Shown in pieces: positions 14,901-21,862 of a stretch of 21,862 nt of DNA. Every line of letters begins with the position of its first letter. The stretch's first letter is position 1. Below the pieces are notes generated by a model, which was not told the origin of the DNA, did no database searches, and saw only the letters and a list, made by a program, of their open reading frames with translations. Origin of the DNA: CAMCSH01 sp043748535 (GTDB taxonomy: Bacteria; Verrucomicrobiota; Lentisphaeria; Lentisphaerales; Lentisphaeraceae); NCBI GenBank assembly GCA_043748535.1, contig JAYTMY010000058.1:1-21862 (forward strand), given 5' to 3'. The position numbers were made by a program, and so were the translations under genes.

Positions 14901-17024
14901 AATGATTCACGAGTGAGTTCCTTGCTTCAAGAACGCCTTTTATCAAATCCCGAAGAAATGGCTGGTCAGATAAGAGTATCAAATGATCTCAGAAAACTAT
15001 GTAAACACTTAAAGGTTGATCCAGTAGAGTTCATTCCTCACCTTGGTCAATCCAGATTCTCTGATGTTTCATTTGAAGCAAATAAATTAAGAACCAATGC
15101 TAAAAACAGATTGAGAGACGCTGAGAAGGCCCTATCTCCAGACCCTGAACTGATGATCCCAAAATCTGATTCCGCCCAAATTCGCGCAGAAATCCGTTCT
15201 GTTTCTGGACTTGATCAAAATCTTTCCGAGCCAGAGAATGAACTTCTTAATTGCCCACTTCAATCCTATTCCCATAACTTCCTCAAAACCCGCATCGCCC
15301 AGCTCGAAAGCTGGCAAGCAGCCGAGTCGGAATTCCCCGGCTGGTGCGCCTGGAACCGCCTGCGTTCTCGCCTGCTCGAAGCGGGGCTCGCCGCCCTGGT
15401 CGCCGCCATCGAGGCGGGACGCCTGAGCCCGGGCCAGTTCAAGGACGCGGCGCTGCGCTCGATCCTCAGCCGCGAGGCGGAAGGCCTCATCGCCGCCGCG
15501 CCCCGCCTCGCCAGCTTCTTCGGTCCCGAAGAGGAACGCAAACGCAGCAACTACCGCCAGCTGCGCGACGAATTGCAGAAGCTCTGCCGCGACGCCGCCT
15601 CCGCCGCCATCTCCAGCCGCGCCCGCGACGCCGCCGCCTCGACAGCGCTGCGCAAGGAGAAGGCGGTGCTTCTCAATGAGATCGGCAAACAGACCCGCCA
15701 CAAGCCGGCGCGCCGCCTCTTCGAAGAAGCCCCCGGCCTGCTCGCCGCCCTCAAGCCCTGCCTGCTGATGTCGCCCGCCTCGGTCGCCCAACACCTGTCG
15801 CCCGACATGCCGCCCTTCGACCTGGTGGTCTTCGACGAAGCCTCGCAGATCCCGCCCTGGGACGCGGTCGGCGTCCTCGCCCGCGGCGACGCCGCCATCG
15901 TCGTCGGCGACTCGAAGCAGCTGCCGCCGACCTCCTTCTTCGCCCGTCAGGAAGACGCCGACGATGCGCCCTCGATCGACGCCGAGGACTACGAGGATCT
16001 CGAATCGGTGCTCGACGAGATGCACGCCGCCGGCTTCCGCTCCTCGCGCCTGCTCTGGCACTACCGGTCGAAGAGCGAGGACCTCATCGCCTTCTCCAAC
16101 GCCCGCTACTACGAGGGCAAGCTCTTCACCTTCCCCGCCGCCGCCTCCAGCCCGGCGCTCACCCTGCGCCGCTGCGCCGGCGTTTACGACCGCGCCGGCA
16201 CCCGCGCCAACCGCGTCGAAGCGGAAGCCGTCGTCGCCGACGCCATCGCCCGCCTGAAGAAGGCCGGCTCGCCCGAAAAGGCCTCGCTCGGCATCGTCAC
16301 CTTCTCGCAAGCGCAGCAGGAACTGGTGCTCGACCTGCTCGACAAGGCCTACCGCGACGAACCCGGACTCGAAGCCTATTCCGACGCCGCCTTGGCCGAG
16401 CCCTTCTTCGTCAAAAACCTCGAAAGCGTGCAAGGCGACGAACGCGATGTCATCCTCTTCTCGATTGGCTACGGTCCCGACAAAGACGGCAAGGTGGCGA
16501 TGAACTTCGGCCCCCTCAACCGCCTCGGCGGCGAGCGCCGTCTGAACGTCGCCATCACCCGCGCCCGCCGCGAGATCTGCGTCCACTGCTCCCTGCGACC
16601 CGAGCAGATCGACCCTGCGCGCAGCAATGCCCGTGGGGTCCGCGACCTGCGCGACTTCCTCAGCTACGCCGAAGCCCGCAGCGCCGCTGTGCTGACCGCA
16701 AACCGCGGCGACGCCCTGGAGGAATCCCTCGCCGGCCATCTCGAGGACAAGGGTTGGAAGATCACCCGCCGCTTCGGCCAAGGCGGCTGGAAGATGCCCC
16801 TGGCTTTGCATCACCCGCAAGAACCCGGCCGCTTCCTCCTCGGCATCGACACCGACGGCCCCGCCTCGCACCTCGCCCCGACCCTTGCCGACCGCGAATG
16901 CGTCCGCCCCGCCGCCCTCTCCGGCCTCGGCTGGCAGGTGCAGCGCGTCTCGTGTTTAGACCTACGCAAGAACCCCGCGGCGCTGGCGGCGATGATCCAC
17001 GACAAGGCGAAGGGGATGAAGTGA
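11901..17024 (+). CDS. DUF4011 superfamily 1 helicase with transglutaminase-like and Vsr-like regions
   Basis: A 1707-residue protein from the ATG at 11901, chosen for its AAGGAA ribosome-binding site 6 nt upstream (the frame is open further, to 11823). Residues about 150-290 are transglutaminase-like, with C217/C218 (GCCLDTTVLWAALLEQ) and H244 (NHAWLGFWL). DUF4011 starts at about 361 (RLERWKRRLLDLSLRNRML). Walker A is GPPGTGKS at 664-671 and Walker B is VVFDEAS with D1312/E1313, followed by GDSKQLPPTSFF. Late helicase motifs include SVQGDERDVI and LNVAITRARR. About 1604-1690 resembles the Vsr/DUF559 nuclease-like tail (PGRFLLGIDTDG). Residues about 844-1129 are encoded by markedly AT-rich DNA. 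Proteins of this COG1112 type include phage-defence helicases such as those of Mokosh systems, but no partner gene is seen here and the role is open. Confidence 0.92.
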   Translation: MTQLHLSLPSAPIFSWSFETAGLTLVDGFTLDNSGGDAQSGLTLRLSTSPQRTEPWELKLDALAAGEKRSFDASNFRLAAGSLAAQREREFIDLKLSVLCGEREIASASSRCELLAAGQWSGAAHNPESLACFVTPNHPALGEVLKSASSALEKASGSGALDGYLSGQLDRPLAIAAAIHAALAARQLSYAVPPASFEAQGQKIRLPHETLAEGLGCCLDTTVLWAALLEQAGLAPILLLDQNHAWLGFWLSQRRLGQTLIADPERLRNLLRLGEIAVLETTSHGASFDEARRAGLARLEKPQGEFLAIDLSSARLCGFKPLPLGALAEDAKAGAGKVILDLPLPVLRPAPLPAAAPEPKNARLERWKRRLLDLSLRNRMLNFRDSAGTLRLLPPSLHELEDVLSSEKSLSLLPRPDSKKKGGGELPSPEQMTEAFSRGRCLSACDDEDFDKRATKIAREARSLEEETGSNSLYLALGMLAWRENPKDTKVRLAPLLLIPVYLSRRARGEGFDLEIGDDEPRVNATLVEFLRLNYGIDLSSLTADLPTDDSGLDVARIFAHARQAIAAQAGWELRDEAWIGFFSFQKYLLWADLNRPDQKILSHPVVQGLLSREAPQHLIGDELPAAAAMDLELTRLCTPLPADSSQLAAVAAAGAKRTFVLEGPPGTGKSQTITNLITHALCLGQRVLFVAEKNAALEVVQRRLAAAGLAPWCLELHARKADKKAVVAQLKLALEAAEGAKAAGFDPRAPALPKLEASRADLVKLAEELHQPRRNGLSLYSLAEELSRLGEGPLSGDTPPAQLAPQDWKNLLELIAETDSAWPGLPEVKGHPLGALRCAEPPDLAAFEAVEALKNLDAKISSLLKDLGIQVEFYELGHLSVLFNVTTLIGMQKTEDFLRGDALPEETGSILEDLGVSRPELDKIFDRRILEVDLNFEVQELRASQASWVLTRWSGKRRARAFFARFAKSPVPEETEQLFSLFDRLIHVQNQEIKLKKIMNDSRVSSLLQERLLSNPEEMAGQIRVSNDLRKLCKHLKVDPVEFIPHLGQSRFSDVSFEANKLRTNAKNRLRDAEKALSPDPELMIPKSDSAQIRAEIRSVSGLDQNLSEPENELLNCPLQSYSHNFLKTRIAQLESWQAAESEFPGWCAWNRLRSRLLEAGLAALVAAIEAGRLSPGQFKDAALRSILSREAEGLIAAAPRLASFFGPEEERKRSNYRQLRDELQKLCRDAASAAISSRARDAAASTALRKEKAVLLNEIGKQTRHKPARRLFEEAPGLLAALKPCLLMSPASVAQHLSPDMPPFDLVVFDEASQIPPWDAVGVLARGDAAIVVGDSKQLPPTSFFARQEDADDAPSIDAEDYEDLESVLDEMHAAGFRSSRLLWHYRSKSEDLIAFSNARYYEGKLFTFPAAASSPALTLRRCAGVYDRAGTRANRVEAEAVVADAIARLKKAGSPEKASLGIVTFSQAQQELVLDLLDKAYRDEPGLEAYSDAALAEPFFVKNLESVQGDERDVILFSIGYGPDKDGKVAMNFGPLNRLGGERRLNVAITRARREICVHCSLRPEQIDPARSNARGVRDLRDFLSYAEARSAAVLTANRGDALEESLAGHLEDKGWKITRRFGQGGWKMPLALHHPQEPGRFLLGIDTDGPASHLAPTLADRECVRPAALSGLGWQVQRVSCLDLRKNPAALAAMIHDKAKGMK
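14430..15285 (+). other. AT-rich in-frame segment within the helicase gene
   Basis: GC content drops abruptly inside one open frame. Bases 14641-14700 are 22/60 G+C, while bases 15421-15480 are 45/60. The segment encodes about 285 mostly helical, charged residues between helicase motifs I and II. No stop codon, IS end or direct repeat is visible at either edge. A recombined or foreign module is the simplest reading. Confidence 0.8.
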
Positions 17025-17104
17025 GAAAGCGCGGGTGATTTCCTGTCGCCGCTCGTGCCATCGCTCGTGTTTCAGGCCGAGATTTCGACATCCTCGATTA
17101 ATGT

Positions 17105-17123
17105 CCGTGGGCGCTGCCCACGG
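17105..17123. terminator. Perfect hairpin between convergent genes
   Basis: CCGTGGGC (17105-17112), loop GCT, GCCCACGG (17116-17123): 8 bp with a 3-nt loop. It lies in the 212-base gap between the helicase gene and the convergent Bpt gene. There is no T-run. It may be a terminator or a copy of a dispersed palindrome; nothing else is recognised in this gap. Confidence 0.55.
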
Positions 17124-17236
17124 CTAAGCCAGCTCCGAGCGCTCCGCGGTGAACGATGAACGAGGCTGCGGATGACACGAAAGGCAAGTACGAGAAAGAA
17201 CTCGACTGTCCATCGCGTCGCGGGGATTGCCTGGCC

Positions 17237-17941
17237 TCAAGGGGGTGTGGTGTCCCGTGTCGCCCACTTGCCGCTTTTCCAGTCCATCAACTCATGCGGT
17301 TGGAAACGGGCTTTGTATTCCATGGCCGAACAGCCGGGGACGAGGTAGCCGAGGTGGTACCAGCGGCAGCCAAGTTCGGCGGCGAAACGCAGCTCGGCCA
17401 AGGCGCCGAAGACGCCGGGGGAGAACTCGGCAAAGTCGGGATCAAAGAAGAAGTAAACGCTCGATAAACAGTCGCGGCCAAGATCAAGAAAGCCGGCGGC
17501 CATGAGCTTGCCGTCGCGGCGGAATTCACTCTGCAGGAGGCGTCCGCTGTGCCAGTGAAAGCTCCTCTGATATTCCTCGCGACTGATCTCGCGTCCATAG
17601 CGTTCGCGGTTGAAACGAGCATGGAGTTGGTAAAACTCGTCGCTCTCTTCCGCTTCCTTGAAAATCACTCTCGTACCGCCGTTTTTCTGCGCCACCCGAC
17701 GCTGCGATTTGGACATCTTGAAGTCCTTCACTTCCAGGCGCAAAGGGGTGCAGAGACGGCACTCGGCGCAGGCGGGACGGAAGATCTGCGGCCCGAATTT
17801 GCGCCAACCGCGATTGAGCAACTCGTCGCACTCCTCCGGCTCCAGCTCGGTAGCGAGGAAGAACTCAGTCCTTGAGGCCCGCCCCGGCAGGTAGGGACAG
17901 GGCTGTTCCGGGTCGATGGTGGGAGGGAGGTGGAGACGCAT
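17237..17941 (-). CDS. bpt: Aspartate/glutamate leucyltransferase (Bpt)
   Basis: An N-end-rule aminoacyl-tRNA-protein transferase of the Bpt/ATE family. It attaches leucine from Leu-tRNA to N-terminal Asp or Glu, marking proteins for ClpS/ClpAP-type degradation. At 234 residues it is close to family length. Signatures are PCPYLPGRASRTEFF with C15, the cysteine cluster C58/C61/C64 in FRPACAECRLCTPLRL, SKSQRRVAQKN, then GRDCLSSVYFFFDPDF and WYHLGYLVPGCSAMEYKARF. It stands alone, convergent with the helicase gene. The start at 17941 is preceded by a 9-bp TTGTAGGGG tandem array and no Shine-Dalgarno. Arginyltransferase activity (ATE1 proper) is a less likely alternative given the bacterial form. 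Confidence 0.93.
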   Translation of the reverse strand: MRLHLPPTIDPEQPCPYLPGRASRTEFFLATELEPEECDELLNRGWRKFGPQIFRPACAECRLCTPLRLEVKDFKMSKSQRRVAQKNGGTRVIFKEAEESDEFYQLHARFNRERYGREISREEYQRSFHWHSGRLLQSEFRRDGKLMAAGFLDLGRDCLSSVYFFFDPDFAEFSPGVFGALAELRFAAELGCRWYHLGYLVPGCSAMEYKARFQPHELMDWKSGKWATRDTTPP

Positions 17942-17970
17942 TTTTAGGGGTTGTAGGGGTTGTAGGGGTT
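17942..17970. repeat. 9-bp tandem array directly upstream of the Bpt start
   Basis: TTTTTAGGGG then TTGTAGGGG twice, then TT. It abuts the minus-strand start codon, so the sense-strand leader is made of CCCCTACAA units. Confidence 0.7.
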
Positions 17971-17991
17971 CAAGAACGAAGAGCGAAGGGA

Positions 17992-18097
17992 TTCACCACA
18001 GAGACACAGAGGGCACAGAGAATTGAGTTAAGATGGGAAGGATAAACAAAAAAATCGTCTTTCGTTCCTCTGTGATCTCAGTGCCTCTGTGGTGAAA
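17992..18097. repeat. Imperfect inverted repeat of CACCACAGAGACACAG type
   Basis: The left arm 17992-18022 (TTCACCACAGAGACACAGAG and onward) and right arm 18067-18097 (CCTCTGTGATCTCAGTGCCT then CTGTGGTGAA) are complementary with a few mismatches. They surround a 44-base spacer ending in an A-run. The element lies between the cyclase stop and the bpt promoter region. On the minus strand it is followed by a T-rich run, so it could also end cyclase transcripts. Confidence 0.65.
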
Positions 18098-18110
18098 TCA
18101 GGGTTTAAGC

Positions 18111-20666
18111 TCAGTCTTTTTTCTTCCGCACGTATTCGCCCTGCCATTTGGCGGGAGGGGGTTCTGCGATGTAGTGCTCGACGCGTTCGATCATGGCTTT
18201 TGCGGGGCCGTCTTCGGGGCGGATTGCGAGGGCGCGGCGGAAGCAATCCAGAGCTTCGTCCCAGCGACGTTCTTCGTGCAACTTGAAGCCTTCCTGGTAG
18301 AGCTCGACGACCTGGCGGAATTCGGTGGAGATCAGGCCTTTGCGGGCGATCAATTCGTGGATCGGGATGGCCTCGGTCTTGCCCTTGACGACGATGCGGT
18401 CGAGGAAGCGCGATTCGATCTCGTCCTTGGCCAGTTCCCAGGTCCGCTGGCCGATGATGATCAAGGTGTCGTAGTCCTTGTTGGTCGGTTCGAGACGGGC
18501 GGCGAGGTTGACCGCGTCGCCCATGACGGTGTAGGAGAAGTGTTTCGACGAACCCATGTTGCCAGCGGAGACGATGCCGGTGTTGACCCCCATACGAACC
18601 ACCAGGCGGTAGCCGAATTGGGCAAAGAGATCCTCGCGCATGGCGGTCAATCTGGCCTGTTGGTCGAGGCAGGCAAAACAGGCGGCGACCGCGTGGCGAG
18701 GATCGGGTTTCGGCACCCCCCATTCCGCCATGATGCCGTCGCCGGCGTATTTATCGAGATAGCCGCCGGATTCCATGATGATATCGGTCATCGGGGTGAG
18801 GTATTGATTCAGCAGGTCGACCAGTTTGTCGGGGCCGAGGGCTTCCGAAATGGTAGTGAAACCGGCGACATCAGAGAACATCATGGTCGCTTCGGTGCGT
18901 TGTCCCGACAACGAGAAGGATTCAGGGTTTTCCTCCATGTGGTGCAGGACTTCCGGCGACACCATGGTGGCGAACATCTTGCGGACTTTGATCTTCTCGC
19001 GTTCTTCGGAGAGATAGCGCCAGCTGGTGAGGGCGATGAGGGAAATTACGATCTGCAGCAGCGGGATGAGAATGGGCATTTGCGGCAGGTTGCCGAAGGA
19101 GCAGGCGAGCGCGGCGACGAGGATCAAGACGATGAGGAGGACGTGGGTCAGGGCCATGCGTGAAACGCTGAGGACGCGTGAGCTCCAGGCGCTGACGGCG
19201 GCAAGAACGAGCAGGATCAGGAGGCAAGCTGGCATCGGCAAAGGCGCGGCGGGGCGGCCGCTGAGGATGTTGTCGAGAGCGGTGGCGTGGATGAAAACGT
19301 AACTGGCGTTCGGTTCGAGCGGGGTCGGCCCGGTATCGCCGTTGCCGGTGTGGGTGAGTCCGACGATGCAGACGCGGCCGGTGACGGCTTGCCGGATGCT
19401 TTGCAGATTCTCTCTCGCCGAAGGTTCGAGTTCGGATTCCTCATGCTTGTTCAACCAAGCGCCGTAGTAAGAGACTTTGTGGAAGGGAAGAACGGAAAAG
19501 CAGTTGGATCGGCCGGGGAAGTTGAGCACCATGTCGCCCCGGAGGTCGACGCAGATTCGGGTGATGCGTCCGCCTGGTTCGCGAATCTCGAGCTGGCCGG
19601 CGGCGAGATCGACAAACACCGCGTCGGAAGTCAAGCCGAGATGACGCAGGGCGCAGGTCAAAGCGAAGGACGGGACAAAAATCTCTTTCCACTTCTTTTC
19701 CACCGGATGAAAATACTTGGTGCCGAAAATCAAAGGGACGCGACGGACGACGCCATCGGCATCGCGGGGGACGTTGATCGGCGATTGTTGGCAGACGCTG
19801 AGGTTGCGGGAGATCAAGCTGGCGTCCGGGCGCCAGGGGAAGACCGCAGTGATGCCGCTCACCTGGGTATTCGGGATGGCGTATTTGGTCAAATGCGGGA
19901 TGCGGTTGCCGAGTTCTTCGCGTTGATCGGCGGGATCGTCGCCGAGCACATCGGCGGGGGTCCAGCGGAAGAATTCATCGCCTTGTTGATTGATGGTCAA
20001 ATCTTCCGCGGTGACGAAGCTGCAGGCGGCGATGACGGGGATTTTTTTCAACTCTGGACTAGCCGGGCTTTCGAGCTCGCCCATGGCGGCGGCGAGCTTG
20101 AATTCGCCTTGTTCGCCGATGTAGGTGCCGAGATTGAGGAGATTGACATCGCTGATCTCATTCGTTTCGGCCGATGTGGCGAGGGCCTTGCTGATGGCGG
20201 TGATTTTTTCCGGATCGGCGGCGATGCCATTGGGATTGAGGCGGCGCTCGCGATCGCCGCGAACGTCCTTGAAGATGATGTCGTAGGCGAGGACGCTGGG
20301 CGGGAATTGTTTTTGCAGCAGCAGGAGTTGGTCGGAGTAGGGCTGCCGGAGGACCCATTGCATGCCGTTGGTGCTGCCTTCGGCATCCAGAGTGCTGTCA
20401 TCAATCGCCAGCACCGTGATGTCGCGGTTGGCAGTGGCGAGGCCATAATGGGCACGGATGTCGGAGGAGAAGGCGATGCTGCTATCGCGCAGCTTCATAT
20501 CGAGATTATTGAGTGACTGAACCAGAGGCAGTTGAGAAGAATTCTGCGTGCCGGGCTCAAAAGCTTGAAGGCTCGCTTGTCGCATCTGCCATTGCAGTCC
20601 GGCGGTGACGGCAGTGATCACCAAGATCAAGACGAAAAAGGGCAAGTGGCGGCGAAATGCAAGCAT
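18111..20666 (-). CDS. CHASE2 domain adenylate cyclase with C-terminal TPR-like repeats
   Basis: A membrane-bound class III nucleotidyl cyclase of 851 residues. It has an N-terminal signal/transmembrane helix (about 7-27) and a large extracytoplasmic CHASE2 sensor (about 40-470: LAIDDSTLDAEG, VLAYDIIFKDVRGD, DGVVRRVPLIF). Three membrane helices follow (about 477-550), then a cyclase domain (about 590-770) with metal-binding D599 (FSDVAGFTTIS) and D643 (YAGDGIMAEWG). DKYAGDG and VMGDAVNLAARLE carry the Lys, Asp, Asn and Arg expected of an ATP-using enzyme. The tail (EGFKLHEERRWDEALDCFRR) is TPR-like. GGAGAAG upstream supports the start at 20666. The inferred role is to make cAMP in response to an envelope signal. 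No cAMP effector gene is in view. Confidence 0.95.
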   Translation of the reverse strand: MLAFRRHLPFFVLILVITAVTAGLQWQMRQASLQAFEPGTQNSSQLPLVQSLNNLDMKLRDSSIAFSSDIRAHYGLATANRDITVLAIDDSTLDAEGSTNGMQWVLRQPYSDQLLLLQKQFPPSVLAYDIIFKDVRGDRERRLNPNGIAADPEKITAISKALATSAETNEISDVNLLNLGTYIGEQGEFKLAAAMGELESPASPELKKIPVIAACSFVTAEDLTINQQGDEFFRWTPADVLGDDPADQREELGNRIPHLTKYAIPNTQVSGITAVFPWRPDASLISRNLSVCQQSPINVPRDADGVVRRVPLIFGTKYFHPVEKKWKEIFVPSFALTCALRHLGLTSDAVFVDLAAGQLEIREPGGRITRICVDLRGDMVLNFPGRSNCFSVLPFHKVSYYGAWLNKHEESELEPSARENLQSIRQAVTGRVCIVGLTHTGNGDTGPTPLEPNASYVFIHATALDNILSGRPAAPLPMPACLLILLVLAAVSAWSSRVLSVSRMALTHVLLIVLILVAALACSFGNLPQMPILIPLLQIVISLIALTSWRYLSEEREKIKVRKMFATMVSPEVLHHMEENPESFSLSGQRTEATMMFSDVAGFTTISEALGPDKLVDLLNQYLTPMTDIIMESGGYLDKYAGDGIMAEWGVPKPDPRHAVAACFACLDQQARLTAMREDLFAQFGYRLVVRMGVNTGIVSAGNMGSSKHFSYTVMGDAVNLAARLEPTNKDYDTLIIIGQRTWELAKDEIESRFLDRIVVKGKTEAIPIHELIARKGLISTEFRQVVELYQEGFKLHEERRWDEALDCFRRALAIRPEDGPAKAMIERVEHYIAEPPPAKWQGEYVRKKKD

Positions 20667-20837
20667 GGATCTTCTCCGGGGTATGGCGTCAATCTAGCGG
20701 CTCAGTGCGGGAAGTCTCCGAACTCGGCGGATTCCACCGAACGATGATCCATCTAAAAACCGCGACCTGTATCCGCGAAGAAATTGGCCCAAGGCGGCAA
20801 GCAACTGTGATGAAAAGAGAAAGAAAGCCCCTCGCCT

Positions 20838-21706
20838 TCACACCGACGGGCAGAGCCGCTGCATGGCGTCGAGCAGGCGCTCACGATTGAGCGGCTTGGT
20901 GATGAAGTCGTTCATGCCGACGGCAAAACACCGGGCGCGGATTTCGTCGAGGGCATGGCCGGTCTGGGCGATGATCGGCGTCGGGAGCAGGGCATAACGA
21001 CGTTCCTTGTCGCGGATCGCTTGGGTCGCTTCGAAGCCGTCCATCACCGGCATCTCGCAGTCCATCAGGACGCAGTCGTAGTGGTGCTGACTGAAGAGCT
21101 CGAGGGCGGCAGAGCCGTCGTCGGCGAGGTCGATGTAAGTGGCGAATTTGGACAAAAGGGCTTTGATGAGCATCTGGTTGACGAGGTTGTCATCGACGAT
21201 GAGGATGCGTTTTAAATACCAATGCTGAGCCTGCATGAGGGCCGGCGCGGCTTCGACCGGGATGGTGGCTGTAAGTGGGGTCAGATCGAAGCTGAATTCG
21301 GTGCCGCTGCCGCATTCCGAGCGGACTTCCAGGTGGGAGCCCATCTGGTGGAGGAGGCGTTGGCAGATGCTGACCCCGAGGCCGGTGCCGCCGAAGCGAC
21401 GGCTGATCGAGCCATCGGCCTGGGTGAAGGGTTCGCCGAGATGCGGGAGCAGCGTTTTGCCAGGATGTCGAAGGCCTCGGCGTCGCGGAAGAAGCGGGTG
21501 ACGCCGATAAGCAGATCCTGGAACAGGGCGGTGATTTCGTCGGGGTGCAGCCGCAAGTGATCGAGGAAGGCCGAGCCGGTGTCGATGCGCAACAGTTCCA
21601 TGCGGCGTTCGATGCGGCGGAGCAGAGTGCTGGGTTTGTAGAGGGAGAAGTCATGCCCGGTCTGGCGTTTCAGCAGGATACAGATGTCGCTGAGGCTGCT
21701 GCTCAA
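20838..21706 (-). pseudogene. Broken CheR / histidine kinase / receiver hybrid
   Basis: Remains of a chemotaxis-like hybrid kinase. From the right, a CheR N-terminal domain is read (ILLKRQTGHDFSLYKPSTL, IERRMELLRIDTGSAFLDH, DEITALFQDLLIGVTRFFRD, AFDILAK). At the A-run complementary to 21455-21458 the sense frame shifts by one base. The new frame reads TLLPHLGEPFTQADGSIS, RRFGGTGLGVSICQRLLHQM and ECGSGTEFSFDL, the end of a histidine kinase ATPase domain. A receiver domain follows (ILIVDDNLVNQ, DCVLMDCEMPVMDGF, IIAQTGHA, DFITKPLN) to the stop at 20838. The CheB part, most of CheR, PAS, HisKA and the ATPase N-box are missing. The receiver-containing tail (from the ATG at 21344) remains open and could still be expressed. 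Confidence 0.8.
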
Positions 21707-21821
21707 GTTCGATGCCGGCTCCTGCGGCTCCTGCTGCTGCGGCCGTTGCGGCGGGCGTTTGACCCTAAATTCTGCAAAAAATTAACATAATCCTTGATTC
21801 TTCTGCTTGACTCCTGCTTAA

Positions 21822-21855
21822 TTTGGATTATGTTAAATTATTGACATAATCCAAA
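21822..21855. promoter_or_regulatory. 12-bp perfect inverted repeat in AT-rich DNA, possible operator
   Basis: TTTGGATTATGT (21822-21833), a 10-nt spacer, ACATAATCCAAA (21844-21855). The core ACATAATCC occurs a third time at 21785-21793. A TTGACA hexamer (21841-21846) overlaps the right arm, so a promoter firing rightwards out of the window could be controlled here. The flanking 21770-21862 is much richer in A+T than the rest of the window. Confidence 0.5.
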
Positions 21856-21862
21856 CTCCCAG

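Noticed and set aside
15132..16871. A 579-codon minus-strand frame opposite the helicase gene
   Set aside because: Same reason: it overlaps Walker B and the late helicase motifs, and its Gly/Ala/Arg-rich product has no recognisable fold.
17156..17467. A 103-codon plus-strand frame near the Bpt gene
   Set aside because: It runs opposite the Bpt C-terminus, with low-complexity composition and no ribosome-binding site.
21267..21295. Another TGTAAG (plus strand, near 21269) as an ECF promoter
   Set aside because: No CGWAWM box follows at 15-16 nt, and it lies inside the broken kinase gene.
21664..21788. A short minus-strand frame from the ATG at 21788 as the start of the CheR gene
   Set aside because: It is in a different frame from the CheR domain and stops after about 45 codons.

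Overview
The window is GC-rich bacterial chromosome (about 60-65% GC by eye, up to about 75% in places), with dense short intergenic regions. It contains no rRNA, tRNA, CRISPR array or complete insertion sequence that I can see. Dispersed palindromic repeats, patterned intergenic repeats, 7-9 bp tandem arrays ahead of start codons and the gene repertoire suggest a member of the PVC group, most likely Verrucomicrobiota. That placement is an impression from pattern, not a search result.

Layout. 1-1993 (-): N-terminal part of a SWIM-zinc-finger SNF2 helicase that runs off the left edge and carries two copies of a dispersed palindrome read in frame. 2152-3423 (+): two tightly linked genes of unknown function. 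3446-11645: a membrane/light-stress island. Its minus strand reads ECF sigma factor, small zf-HC2 zinc-binding anti-sigma, SDR oxidoreductase, COG2907 flavoprotein, DUF1365 protein and Cfa-like phospholipid methyltransferase. Divergent to this is a DUF2878 membrane protein continuous in frame with a DUF3833 lipoprotein, and beyond it a minus-strand DNA photolyase. 11901-17024 (+): a 1707-residue DUF4011/superfamily 1 helicase with a transglutaminase-like N-terminal region and a Vsr-like C-terminal region, interrupted by an AT-rich in-frame segment of about 0.85 kb. 17237-17941 (-): Bpt, an N-end-rule leucyltransferase. 18111-20666 (-): CHASE2 adenylate cyclase. 20838-21706 (-): frameshifted, internally deleted relic of a CheR/histidine-kinase/receiver protein. 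21770-21862: AT-rich DNA with a 12-bp inverted repeat.

The best candidate system is the stress island. Four intergenic sites share TGTAAG(G/C), a 15-16 nt spacer, and CG(T/A)A(T/A)(C/A). They lie in front of cfa, the SDR gene, the DUF2878-DUF3833 gene and the photolyase gene, and a fifth match lies inside the sigma gene ahead of the anti-sigma gene. I infer that these are promoters of the island's own ECF sigma factor. A regulon joining phospholipid acyl-chain modification with photolyase resembles the singlet-oxygen response known from RpoE-ChrR bacteria, but here with a different sigma/anti-sigma pair.

No gene-free stretch exceeds about 300 bases. The intergenic regions hold hairpins, tandem repeats and promoters, listed individually.
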